A stretch of DNA of 20,108 nucleotides, from positions 1 to 20,108 of IMG/VR virus record IMGVR_UViG_3300023116_003441. One strand, 5' to 3'. The notes beneath the pieces are model-generated. The model saw only the letters and a program-made list of their open reading frames with translations. It searched no databases and was not told where the DNA came from. This stretch comes from a virus. This document shows positions 1-6,207 of this stretch, one piece after another (the stretch's first letter is position 1; the number at the start of each line of letters is the position of its first letter). The translations under genes and the position numbers were made by a program.

Positions 1-1
1 T

Positions 2-286
2 GTCAAGGATGATATGTTCCCCAATACATCCTGGAACGGACTTACCTCAAAGTCCATTGAAGTTATCAATGACATCGTAACAAATCTCCTGTATGATGTA
101 GATCGTAAGTTCAAAGAGACACACCAAGACTATAAGACTGAGGATGATGAACTCTTCATTCCTTATCGTTCTTTCAAGGAGAATGTAACAGAAGCACTCA
201 AAGAAGCACTTCGTGCTGATCGTGGTGATTGGGAATGTCCTCCATGCGACACCCTTGCTTGTGCTGACCACCTTACTGATGAGTGA
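2..286 (+). CDS. Unknown small acidic phage protein, possibly cut at the left edge
   Basis: The reading frame is open to the left edge of the window, so the first visible ATG at 14 may not be the true start. From that ATG the protein is 90 aa, acidic and mostly helical in character, with no membrane segment. The C-terminal part has three cysteines in a CPPCDTLAC arrangement, which could bind a metal or form a disulfide; that is inference. The stop runs into the next gene: its TGA at 284-286 lies just before an ATG at 292, so the two are probably co-transcribed. I recognise the style of T4-like cyanophage conserved hypotheticals but cannot name a family or function. Confidence 0.75.
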   Translation, partial: VKDDMFPNTSWNGLTSKSIEVINDIVTNLLYDVDRKFKETHQDYKTEDDELFIPYRSFKENVTEALKEALRADRGDWECPPCDTLACADHLTDE

Positions 287-291
287 GAACA

Positions 292-552
292 ATGACTATT
301 GAAGGACGCCCTGAATTGAATGTGGACTGGAAAGCGGAATATGCAAAGCAGCGTAAGAACCGCTTAGCAGATTCTATCTTTGAGTATCTTGAAGATGATG
401 AAGTTCCTCTTGAAGTATTCTATGAGGATCTCACGAGTGAACTAAAGGATGTCATTGCATATCATGAAAGAATGAAGAGCAAGGCGTCGAGTGTTTTGGA
501 ATTGTTTCTAGGACATCGTAAGATTGACACGATTGATCTAGGTCTCGATTAG
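292..552 (+). CDS. Unknown small charged phage protein
   Basis: An 86-aa protein rich in Glu, Asp, Lys and Arg, with no membrane segment or cysteine motif. A GTG at 283 would add three residues, but it overlaps the upstream stop; the ATG at 292 gives a cleaner start (MTIEGRPELN) and I prefer it. The sequence reads as two or three amphipathic helices (for example residues 20-45 and 48-75), as in small cyanophage proteins of unknown role. It is the last gene before a late-promoter-like octamer and a hairpin terminator, so it probably closes an operon that starts left of the window. No function can be assigned. Confidence 0.75.
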   Translation: MTIEGRPELNVDWKAEYAKQRKNRLADSIFEYLEDDEVPLEVFYEDLTSELKDVIAYHERMKSKASSVLELFLGHRKIDTIDLGLD

Positions 553-553
553 G

Positions 554-561
554 TATAAATA
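554..561 (+). promoter_or_regulatory. T4-type late promoter octamer TATAAATA
   Basis: An exact match to the T4 late-promoter -10 octamer, which gp55 recognises in T4, starts two bases after the preceding stop codon. There is no -35 element, as expected for this class. It points into the 644-5858 operon, but a hairpin terminator at 622-643 lies in its path, so late transcripts would have to read through it. One such octamer can occur by chance. Confidence 0.55.
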
Positions 562-590
562 AAATTGAATATCGTCGGCGCAAACACGGG

Positions 591-619
591 TTGGCAAAAT
601 CCAACAAACGTGTTATAAT
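591..619 (+). promoter_or_regulatory. Sigma70-type early promoter
   Basis: TTGGCA at 591-596 and a perfect TATAAT at 614-619 are separated by 17 bases, the ideal spacing. The predicted start is about 626, inside the G-run of the following hairpin. It would drive the operon beginning at 644 using unmodified host RNA polymerase early in infection. Confidence 0.8.
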
Positions 620-621
620 CA

Positions 622-643
622 GGGGGGTAATGCCCCCTTTTTT
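622..643 (+). terminator. Intrinsic terminator overlapping a promoter start
   Basis: A run of six G (622-627), a short loop, five C (633-637) and then six T (638-643) form a GC-only stem followed by a U-tract. It would stop transcripts coming from the upstream genes. RNA started at the adjacent promoter (about 626) would lack most of the 5' stem and should escape. The T-tract directly touches the ATG at 644. Confidence 0.7.
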
Positions 644-925
644 ATGCGAAGAGATTATTGGTCTGTCTATGGTCCAGACGGACGCAAAATTGCTGATTGT
701 GGTATGAGGGAAGATGCTATTCGTCTTGCCTCTTTAGTTTCTGGTAGAACCTACAGAAAGAACATGATCCTCCGTGACCAAGTGATTGATATCACTGCTA
801 AGGTTGATGGTGAATTACCTGGGCAACAAGGACTTCCTGTTGCTAAAATTCAATTAGAAGATGCACAGCAGCAATGGATTCCACCTGGACTACAAATTCC
901 ATTTGAATACGGATTAGACGTATGA
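644..925 (+). CDS. Unknown 93-aa protein, first gene of the accessory operon
   Basis: A 93-aa protein starting MRRDYWSVYGPDGRKIADC. The first third looks like a small beta-rich module (YWSVYGPDGRKIADCGMREDA followed by a helix). The rest is Gln- and Pro-rich. No membrane segment and no motif I recognise. The ATG sits immediately after the T-run of the terminator hairpin and there is no classical Shine-Dalgarno; only the G-rich run 17-22 bases upstream could serve, and it would be unavailable when folded. The stop overlaps the next start as ATGA (922-925), so the downstream exported protein is translationally coupled to it. Confidence 0.75.
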   Translation: MRRDYWSVYGPDGRKIADCGMREDAIRLASLVSGRTYRKNMILRDQVIDITAKVDGELPGQQGLPVAKIQLEDAQQQWIPPGLQIPFEYGLDV

Positions 926-1581
926 AAAAATTTTTAATGGCAATCGCTGCTACAGCAGCAATCGCTTTTCCTGCTCAAGCAGAACCCACTAAAGGTTATT
1001 ACACCTATGATGCCATGGGTTGTATGCTACTACAAGAATGCACCGATGGTGTAAAACAGGTATGGGGTATTGATCAACTGAAGGAAGAATATCCTAAGTC
1101 CAATTGGGATACTGTTGCAAGTGAGTTTGCACGTATGCTTAACGCACTTACATCGGTTGAGGTTAAAGTATACCTTGCTGATGAGAAGTATTTCCCTCCT
1201 GGTCATCGTGGTGTCTATCATACGGTCAGCAATAACTTTTATCTTAATAGGGCATTCATGCACCGCCCTCATATTCTGATGAGTGTAATGAGGCATGAAG
1301 GATGGCACGCTGCACAAGATTGTATGGCAGGTACTATCAAGAATAGTATGATTGCTATTATCAAACCTGAGGAAGATGTGCCAATGCTTTGGAAGGAAAT
1401 GGTAGAACGCACTTATCCTCCTCATGCACGACCCTGGGAAGCAGAGGCAACCTGGGCAGGTAAGACGGAGGGTATGACTATGAAAGCACTTGAATCTTGT
1501 GCTGCTGGAACTATGTGGACTGATTATAAACCCACACCGCTCACTTTAAAATGGTTGAAAGAAGAAGGTTTTATTAAATGA
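922..1581 (+). CDS. Exported protein with HExxH metallopeptidase-like motif
   Basis: A 219-aa protein with a clear Sec signal peptide: Lys-Lys, a hydrophobic Ala-rich core to about residue 17, and a probable cleavage site after AQA at residue 20. Residues 124-130 read RHEGWHA, an exact HExxH zinc-metallopeptidase motif in a helical context. A candidate third ligand (Glu) lies about 45 residues later in PWEAEA (172-177), the spacing seen in gluzincin-like enzymes; assigning it is inference. Four cysteines (34, 40, 134, 193) could form disulfides in the periplasm. It is coupled by ATGA overlaps both upstream and to the thioredoxin-like gene downstream. Possible roles are processing of envelope proteins or of cell wall during infection or release; the substrate is unknown. 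Confidence 0.75.
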   Translation: MKKFLMAIAATAAIAFPAQAEPTKGYYTYDAMGCMLLQECTDGVKQVWGIDQLKEEYPKSNWDTVASEFARMLNALTSVEVKVYLADEKYFPPGHRGVYHTVSNNFYLNRAFMHRPHILMSVMRHEGWHAAQDCMAGTIKNSMIAIIKPEEDVPMLWKEMVERTYPPHARPWEAEATWAGKTEGMTMKALESCAAGTMWTDYKPTPLTLKWLKEEGFIK

Positions 1582-1871
1582 CTAAGTTTTTAATGTTTAC
1601 AAAAGAATCTTGTGGTCCCTGTGGACTTGTCAAGAGATATATTAATGCTCTAAAGGATGATCGTTCTAATATAATCCAAGAGATTTATCTTGAGGACTTT
1701 AGTGATGAACCAATCCCCGAAGAGAATCTTGCTATTGCTAAGAAGTATGGTGTAACGGCAACTCCAGTTCTTGTGATTGCTGATGAGAATGGAGAACTGT
1801 TGGAAAGTTATACGGGTGGTATGGGCATTACCCAAAACATCCGCAAACTTTGGGACAAATACGAAGTATAA
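1578..1871 (+). CDS. Thioredoxin-like protein (CGPC)
   Basis: A 97-aa single-domain thioredoxin fold. The redox motif CGPC lies at residues 12-15 after a beta strand (KFLMFTKES), and the conserved cis-proline region reads VTATPVLVI, followed by GELLESYTGG, which matches the usual C-terminal half of thioredoxins. It is shorter than E. coli thioredoxin (about 109 aa) but typical of cyanophage versions. There is no signal peptide, so it should act in the cytoplasm, reducing disulfides, for example for ribonucleotide reductase. The start overlaps the upstream stop as ATGA. A glutaredoxin lies about 3 kb further on. Confidence 0.9.
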   Translation: MTKFLMFTKESCGPCGLVKRYINALKDDRSNIIQEIYLEDFSDEPIPEENLAIAKKYGVTATPVLVIADENGELLESYTGGMGITQNIRKLWDKYEV

Positions 1872-1877
1872 GTAGTC

Positions 1878-1991
1878 ATGGGCCACTTTGCGGCATGGTT
1901 TTTGAATAATCCCATTACACTTGGGATTTTGACGTTGCTATTAATTGTTGTACCTATCATTGGAATTCAAGTCGTACACTCAAAAAAATGA
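1878..1991 (+). CDS. 37-aa single-pass membrane microprotein
   Basis: A short ORF fills the space between the thioredoxin stop and talC. It starts ATG (MGHFAAWFLNNPITLG), and residues about 12-32 form one strongly hydrophobic helix (LGILTLLLIVVPIIGI) followed by a short basic tail ending HSKK. Its stop overlaps the talC start as ATGA, and it begins 6 bases after the thioredoxin stop, exactly the spacing of the real genes around it. Tight packing on both sides plus a coherent membrane helix argue it is translated. Only a weak Shine-Dalgarno is visible. The function is unknown; small single-pass phage proteins often modify host membrane complexes. Confidence 0.7.
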   Translation: MGHFAAWFLNNPITLGILTLLLIVVPIIGIQVVHSKK

Positions 1992-2632
1992 AAATCTTCC
2001 TAGACACAGCGGAGACTGATGTCATCCGCAAATATTTTGAAACGGGATTAGTCGATGGTGTTACTACCAATCCAACTCTTATTAGAAAGAGTGGACGTAG
2101 ACCAGAAGATGTGTATCAAGAGATTAAAGATATTGGTGTCAAAGACATTAGTATGGAAGTCTCTGGTGATGCACAGATGATGTATCGTGAGGGAGTTAGA
2201 TTGTCTGATAAGTTTGGTGATGTTACAACCATCAAACTTCCCTGTACTCGCGAAGGTCTTTTGGTATGTAAACAACTTAAGAAAGAACTAATTAGAACTA
2301 ACGTTACTCTTATCTTTAGTATTCCTCAGGCAGTTCTTGCTGCTAAAGCGGGTGCAACTTATGTCTCACCTTTTGTTGGTCGTCTTGATGATCAATCAGT
2401 TGCTGGTCTAGAAGTTGTCAGAGGGATTGCTGATATCTATCGTATTCATAATATTAGAACACAAGTTCTTTCCGCTTCTATTCGTACAGTCCAACGTGCA
2501 GTTAGATCCTGGTATAATGGCGCTCACATTTGCACTATGCCACCTAAGATCTTTGATCAAATGTATGATCATATTTTGACTGATAAGGGACTTGAAATTT
2601 TTGAAAATGATCTTAAACAGACACGTCTTTGA
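1988..2632 (+). CDS. talC: Transaldolase (TalC / F6P-aldolase-like family)
   Basis: A 214-aa protein of the short transaldolase family, a well-known cyanophage metabolic gene. It transfers a dihydroxyacetone unit between sugar phosphates in the pentose phosphate pathway, which in infected cyanobacteria favours NADPH and ribose for nucleotide synthesis. Visible signature: MKIFLDTAE at the start with the catalytic Asp6, then DGVTTNPTLI (23-32), the Schiff-base lysine in TTIKLP (Lys83), TYVSPFVGRLDD (124-135) and a C-terminal phosphate-binding region around SASIRT. The length matches the family (about 215-220 aa). The start is fixed by the ATGA overlap with the microprotein upstream; the 3' end overlaps the oxygenase gene. 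Confidence 0.95.
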   Translation: MKIFLDTAETDVIRKYFETGLVDGVTTNPTLIRKSGRRPEDVYQEIKDIGVKDISMEVSGDAQMMYREGVRLSDKFGDVTTIKLPCTREGLLVCKQLKKELIRTNVTLIFSIPQAVLAAKAGATYVSPFVGRLDDQSVAGLEVVRGIADIYRIHNIRTQVLSASIRTVQRAVRSWYNGAHICTMPPKIFDQMYDHILTDKGLEIFENDLKQTRL

Positions 2633-3209
2633 AACATTTTTAAATTCTAAAGTTGACCCAGATTACGATAAGTTTAGTGATAAACTAATCAAACTTTGTG
2701 AGGAATTACCTAGCAAAGAATCTGGAGTCAACTATAGTAATGCTGGAGGGTGGCAAAGTGAACCATTTAACTGGGATCATCCAAAATACCTTGGACCAGA
2801 AATGTTCTCTTATGTTCAAAACTCTATTATAGAATGTGTTAGAGACCTACCAGTAAAACAAAATGTGGGTGCATTATTCAAAAACTTTTGGATTAATGTA
2901 AATCCCCCAGGAACTTACAACACTACACATATTCATCCAGGCGCTCAGTTGTCTGGTATTTTTTATGTAAAAGTTCCTGACAATTCTGGTAACTTAGTAT
3001 TTGAAAATACTTTAGAGCAACATAATCCACTCTCTCAGTTCTTATACGGTGTTCCCACAGAAACTGCATCAGTTACTCCTACTGCTGGTCAAACCATAGT
3101 ATTCAATTCACATTTACCTCACTCTGTAGAATTGAATAGATCAACTGAAAGTAGAATTTCCATTGCTTTTAACATCTTGCTCAGTGTAAATAGTAATGAA
3201 GTAACTTAA
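2607..3209 (+). CDS. 2OG-Fe(II) oxygenase-like protein
   Basis: A 200-aa protein with the double-stranded beta-helix pattern of the phage/marine putative 2OG-Fe(II) oxygenase family (TIGR02466/PF13759 type). Residues 107-120 read THIHPGAQLSGIFY, holding the first metal His. About 60 residues later comes HLPHSVELN (distal His at 172), then ESRISIAFN with the Arg (183) that usually binds 2-oxoglutarate. A TTG at 2592 would extend it by five residues; I chose the ATG at 2607, which still overlaps talC by 26 bases. Such enzymes hydroxylate proteins, sugars or small molecules; the substrate is not evident. It lies two genes upstream of a halogenase-like flavoprotein, so both oxidative enzymes may act on related substrates (inference). 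Confidence 0.85.
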   Translation: MILNRHVFETFLNSKVDPDYDKFSDKLIKLCEELPSKESGVNYSNAGGWQSEPFNWDHPKYLGPEMFSYVQNSIIECVRDLPVKQNVGALFKNFWINVNPPGTYNTTHIHPGAQLSGIFYVKVPDNSGNLVFENTLEQHNPLSQFLYGVPTETASVTPTAGQTIVFNSHLPHSVELNRSTESRISIAFNILLSVNSNEVT

Positions 3210-3215
3210 CTCCAT

Positions 3216-3608
3216 ATGCAAATATGTACTCCAGAAGACTTCCTCTACAATCTACAAACGTTTTCATCAACCGAAGCAAAGAGACTCTGGAGACAACATA
3301 TAAAGGAAAAATGGGGAGAGCGATGTGCGTATTGTGGTAGCAAAGAAAATCTAACAATCGATCACATTGTCCCACAAATGAAAGGTGGGAACGACCACAT
3401 CACTAATGTTTTGTGCAGTTGTAATAAATGTAATAGTTCCAAGAGTCACTACGAGTGGCAAGATTGGTATGAAAGACAAGAGTTTTTCTCCCAAGCAAGA
3501 AAGCAAAAGATTGAAGAGTGGATCACTGCGAGGCAACGTGATGAAAATCGTGTTCCTTATGGCAAAAGAAAAAACAACGCAGTTAATTATCAAGTAAAGG
3601 TGGCATGA
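3216..3608 (+). CDS. HNH endonuclease
   Basis: A 130-aa protein with a textbook zinc-type HNH domain. CAYC (37-40) starts the zinc ribbon, TIDHIVP (47-53) carries the first catalytic His, Asn64 follows in HITNVL, and CNKCN (69-73) supplies the second Cys pair and final Asn. An N-terminal helical stretch and a basic tail (IEEWITARQRDENR onwards) may bind DNA. It is a free-standing gene, not inside an intron, six bases after the oxygenase and ATGA-coupled to the halogenase-like gene. It could be a homing endonuclease that brought its neighbours along, or a packaging or host-DNA nuclease; the sequence does not decide. No good Shine-Dalgarno is visible. Confidence 0.9.
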   Translation: MQICTPEDFLYNLQTFSSTEAKRLWRQHIKEKWGERCAYCGSKENLTIDHIVPQMKGGNDHITNVLCSCNKCNSSKSHYEWQDWYERQEFFSQARKQKIEEWITARQRDENRVPYGKRKNNAVNYQVKVA

Positions 3609-4789
3609 ACGTTGCTATTATTGGTCGAGGTACAAGTTCTATCGTACAGGCATGTATCTTTCTACAACATGGACATCATGTAACAATCTATTATGATCCT
3701 GATGTGCCCACTCTTTCAGTTGGAGAGGGCACTACTCCTCATGTAGATGAACTTTTAACACAAACTATAGGAATCAGTTTTAAAAGACTGGATCTGGCAG
3801 ATATTGTATCTGTTAAAAAGGCAGCAAAGTTTGTAAATTGGGGTAAAGGTAAAACTTTTTTTCATGATCTTAGTGGATTTGGTAGTTATCCAAATACAAA
3901 CTTTGCATATCATCTAGACACTCTAGAGTATAATAACTTTGTGCATCCTATTTTAGAAGCACATGGAGTTACTTATATACCTGAAAGAGTGACCAGTATT
4001 CAAGAAACTGAGGATGCTGTTGTAGTCAATGGCACCCCCTACGATTTTCTAGTCCATTGTAGTGGGTGGACGGATGGTGATGAGTATATGAAACCAGTTT
4101 TTACTACACTGAATGCTGCGTTTTTGCGCCCTGTAAATTATGCTGAGCACGAGACAGATGTAACAACTCATGAGGCAACTGAGGATGGGTGGCAATTCCA
4201 TATTCCTTTTCCAAAAAAAGGACAGGTGCGAAAGGGATACCTCTTCAACACAGATTATATTAGTCCAGAACAAGTTAAAGAAAAACTTGGAGAAGAAGGT
4301 AGAGTTGTAACGTGGACACCGAAACAATGTAAGTTTCTTTTTAGATCTAGAAGACAAGCATACAATGGAAATAAACTTTGTTTTGTTGAACCATTGCACG
4401 CATATTCGTTTGTAATGTACATCTATTTTGCAGAATTGATGTGCGAATATCTTAATGGTGAACGAAATAATTCTTCTGTATTTGATATGAACTCTGTGTA
4501 TCGTAGAGTTATGTTAGAATATCAAACTGAAGTTGCGTTTCATTATCAATATGGTTCGGTGTTTAAAACACCTTTCTGGATTAATATTCAAGACTCTGCA
4601 GAAAAAATGACCAGACATCATCATTCTGCAAGTAAAGAATGCATACAAGATATTATTGATAGTGGATATCCTAATCCAAAACCTTTTATAGATAAGGTAC
4701 AATACGGTGGTGATCATGCCATCCGTATTTTTGGGCATACCTTCTACGAATTATTGTACATTCACCAACAAATGAACCATGAAATTTAA
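3605..4789 (+). CDS. Flavin-dependent halogenase-like protein (tryptophan halogenase family)
   Basis: A 394-aa flavoprotein resembling PrnA-type tryptophan halogenases. Features: an N-terminal dinucleotide-binding fold with GRGTSS (7-12); VGEGTTP (39-45), the family VGExTxP motif; VKKAAKFVNW (70-79), in which Lys71 aligns with the catalytic lysine of PrnA; a second flavin motif at HCSGWTDGD (151-159); WQFHIP (196-201), a variant of the WxWxIP hallmark with Phe for the second Trp; and FVEPLHAY (260-267) where PrnA has EPLES. It is shorter than bacterial enzymes (about 500-540 aa), lacking much of the substrate-binding C-terminus. It probably uses FADH2, chloride or bromide and oxygen; the substrate is unknown and it may instead be a monooxygenase. 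It overlaps its neighbours by 4 and 11 bases. Confidence 0.85.
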   Translation: MNVAIIGRGTSSIVQACIFLQHGHHVTIYYDPDVPTLSVGEGTTPHVDELLTQTIGISFKRLDLADIVSVKKAAKFVNWGKGKTFFHDLSGFGSYPNTNFAYHLDTLEYNNFVHPILEAHGVTYIPERVTSIQETEDAVVVNGTPYDFLVHCSGWTDGDEYMKPVFTTLNAAFLRPVNYAEHETDVTTHEATEDGWQFHIPFPKKGQVRKGYLFNTDYISPEQVKEKLGEEGRVVTWTPKQCKFLFRSRRQAYNGNKLCFVEPLHAYSFVMYIYFAELMCEYLNGERNNSSVFDMNSVYRRVMLEYQTEVAFHYQYGSVFKTPFWINIQDSAEKMTRHHHSASKECIQDIIDSGYPNPKPFIDKVQYGGDHAIRIFGHTFYELLYIHQQMNHEI

Positions 4790-5015
4790 AATTTATTCTA
4801 GGGACGGTTGTCCTTATTGCGAGAAAGTGAAAAAGGTGCTAGAATTAGCAAGACTAGACTATGAGGAGAACATGCTCAACACTGATTATAGTAGGGATGA
4901 TTTCTATGAAAAGTTTGGTCCTCTAGCAACATTTCCTAGAGTTACTTTGAATGAAGAACTTATTGGTGGATGCACAGAAACCATCAAATATCTTCGCGAT
5001 AAAGATTTGGTATAA
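4779..5015 (+). CDS. Glutaredoxin
   Basis: A 78-aa glutaredoxin. The dithiol active site CPYC lies at residues 11-14 after the first strand (KFKIYSRDG). Later come TFPRVTLNEELIGG, with the cis-proline of the TVP-type glutathione site, and GGCTE, the conserved glycine pair and glutathione-contact region. The length and order match compact cyanophage glutaredoxins. Likely roles are reducing phage or host ribonucleotide reductase and repairing glutathionylated proteins. It overlaps the halogenase-like gene by 11 bases, so the two are probably translated from one mRNA. It carries an extra cysteine in the GGCTE motif, which is common in the family. Confidence 0.92.
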   Translation: MKFKIYSRDGCPYCEKVKKVLELARLDYEENMLNTDYSRDDFYEKFGPLATFPRVTLNEELIGGCTETIKYLRDKDLV

Positions 5016-5025
5016 GAGATTGTCT

Positions 5026-5166
5026 GTGAATGCTGATCTAAATAAAGGTGTTGAGATCTTATTGAGGAGAAAACGAGATCCTGGCAAAACCAGATCAATA
5101 ACCCTTTTAAAACTGGGAAGACTTGTAGTTTCCCTGAATATTCTAGTACTATACCCTAGGGAGTAA
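5026..5166 (+). other. Doubtful 46-aa ORF in a 155-bp gap
   Basis: Between the glutaredoxin stop and the membrane-protein start lies 155 bp without a clear gene. A frame from GTG 5026 encodes 46 residues beginning NADLNKGVEILLRRKRDPG, which has the look of a short helical phage protein. The second half loses that character, and there is no ATG or good Shine-Dalgarno. It may be a small gene, a decayed remnant, or just leader sequence. CTAAATA at 5038-5044 resembles a weak late-promoter element, and TTGTAG (5123) / TACTAT (5147) is a weak sigma70-like pair with an 18-base spacer. Confidence 0.25.
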
Positions 5167-5170
5167 GACA

Positions 5171-5398
5171 ATGTTAGCAGCAGTAATCATCCTTGGCACA
5201 CTATGTGTGTTTCTAACATTCGCAGTTGGAGGAATTCTTGGTTATCTTTTCAAACAATATGTGTTTGAAAACACTCCTAGATATATTCATCCAGAAATGT
5301 TTGACACTGAAGGAAATTTGGTTGCTGACGACATCATCGCTTTCCGTTTTGAGGGTGGAGTTGATGAATATTTAAACAATAACGAAGAGGACGAGTAA
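5171..5398 (+). CDS. Small single-pass membrane protein
   Basis: A 75-aa protein with one N-terminal hydrophobic helix (residues about 3-28: AAVIILGTLCVFLTFAVGG, then ILGYLF) followed by a soluble acidic C-terminus ending NNNEEDE. The charge pattern suggests an N-out or very short N-terminus with the acidic tail on one face of the membrane; topology is inferred. A purine-rich GGGAG lies 8-12 bases upstream, a good Shine-Dalgarno, supporting the ATG at 5171. The middle segment (RYIHPEMFDTEGNLVADDIIAF) is well ordered and looks conserved rather than random. Similar small membrane proteins occur in many T4-like cyanophages without known function. It is not a holin by any motif I can see. Confidence 0.8.
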   Translation: MLAAVIILGTLCVFLTFAVGGILGYLFKQYVFENTPRYIHPEMFDTEGNLVADDIIAFRFEGGVDEYLNNNEEDE

Positions 5399-5414
5399 CT
5401 TTTTATTAATCATC

Positions 5415-5858
5415 ATGGCTAAACTACCAACTACACCACTAGTATCTGAGTTGTTTCAAGCAGTTTCAAATGCCAAAACTAAGGCAGAAAAAGTGAAACT
5501 GCTTAAAGAATACAAAAGAGACGACATCAAAGCAATTCTGATTTGGAATTTTGATAAGGGTATTCATTCTGCACTTCCAGAAGGAGATGTACCTTATACT
5601 CCAAATGATTCCCCCGCTGGCACTGAACATACCCGCCTTGCACATGAATGGAGAACTCTCTATAATTATGTGAAAGGCGGTAACGACAAACTTCCTGGCA
5701 TGAAAAGGGAGATGATGTTCATTCAACTACTTGAAGGACTGCACGAATCTGAAGCAGAAATTATTTGCCTGGTTAAAGACAAGCAACTGCAGAAGAAGTA
5801 TAGAATTACTCGTGCGGTTGTTGAAGAAGCATACGAAGAAATTCACTGGAGAGATTAA
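5415..5858 (+). CDS. Conserved cyanophage protein, probably DUF6433 family
   Basis: A 147-aa soluble, mostly helical protein. It has the pattern I associate with the phage family DUF6433: an N-terminal helix with KxELLKEYKRDDIKAILIWNFD-like character, the segment LPEGDVPYTPNDSPAGTEHT (54-73), a basic GGNDKLPGMKREMMFIQLLE core (88-107) and a C-terminus ending IHWRD. The family is common in T4-like cyanophages and has no known function. Its stop and the next start share a base (TAATG), so the pair is translationally coupled. No catalytic motif is visible. The family name is from memory and should be treated as probable. Confidence 0.8.
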   Translation: MAKLPTTPLVSELFQAVSNAKTKAEKVKLLKEYKRDDIKAILIWNFDKGIHSALPEGDVPYTPNDSPAGTEHTRLAHEWRTLYNYVKGGNDKLPGMKREMMFIQLLEGLHESEAEIICLVKDKQLQKKYRITRAVVEEAYEEIHWRD

Positions 5859-6145
5859 TGAATTGGACTTCTGGACAAATTGACGAACTGAAGAAAAAAT
5901 ATAGAGTTTTTGTAATTAAACCAAATTGTTCAGAGGCAGACTATAATGATAAAACTCTACCTGTAGATTCATTTGTAATTACTTATGATTTTGAGGGTGA
6001 GGAATGTATGGACCTGGTAATGGCACAGAAACGAGTATACATCTTTGATGCATACTATGACACACTGGGTCCTGGATCTATTAAATCCATCAACCAAGCA
6101 GAGGGGAGAGTCCCAACAAAGGTTTGGAATGGTAAGAAAAGTTAA
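5858..6145 (+). CDS. Unknown 95-aa protein
   Basis: A 95-aa soluble protein beginning MNWTSGQIDELKKKYRVFV. The pattern alternates short strands and turns (YRVFVIKPNCSEADYND, SFVITYDFEGEECMDLVMA, RVYIFDAYYDTLGPG), suggesting a small alpha/beta or beta-rich fold. There are two cysteines and no known catalytic motif. The start overlaps the stop of the DUF6433-like gene by one base (TAATG). It is the last gene before a new promoter at 6173, and no hairpin terminator separates them. I do not recognise a family. Confidence 0.75.
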   Translation: MNWTSGQIDELKKKYRVFVIKPNCSEADYNDKTLPVDSFVITYDFEGEECMDLVMAQKRVYIFDAYYDTLGPGSIKSINQAEGRVPTKVWNGKKS

Positions 6146-6172
6146 AAATTGTATCGCATTTTACAAAGGTAC

Positions 6173-6201
6173 TTGACTATATAGAATATAGGGGTTAAAA
6201 T
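6173..6201 (+). promoter_or_regulatory. Sigma70-type promoter of the riboswitch transcript
   Basis: TTGACT at 6173-6178 and TAAAAT at 6196-6201 have a 17-base spacer, each one mismatch from consensus. The predicted start is about 6208, which places the first base of the riboswitch aptamer (6209) at the very 5' end of the RNA. Confidence 0.8.
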
Positions 6202-6207
6202 ACCTGT

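Noticed and set aside
1030-1425. 131-codon minus-strand frame inside the HExxH gene
   Set aside because: Antisense to a clear gene with signal peptide and motif; the product has an odd Cys/His/Ile-rich composition typical of shadow frames.
3385-3597. 70-codon frame inside the HNH gene
   Set aside because: An alternative frame of the HNH coding region with no start signal; all HNH residues are in the listed frame.
4951-5166. 71-codon plus-strand ATG frame starting inside the glutaredoxin gene
   Set aside because: Its first third overlaps glutaredoxin in another frame. Only the part from GTG 5026 is listed, at low confidence.
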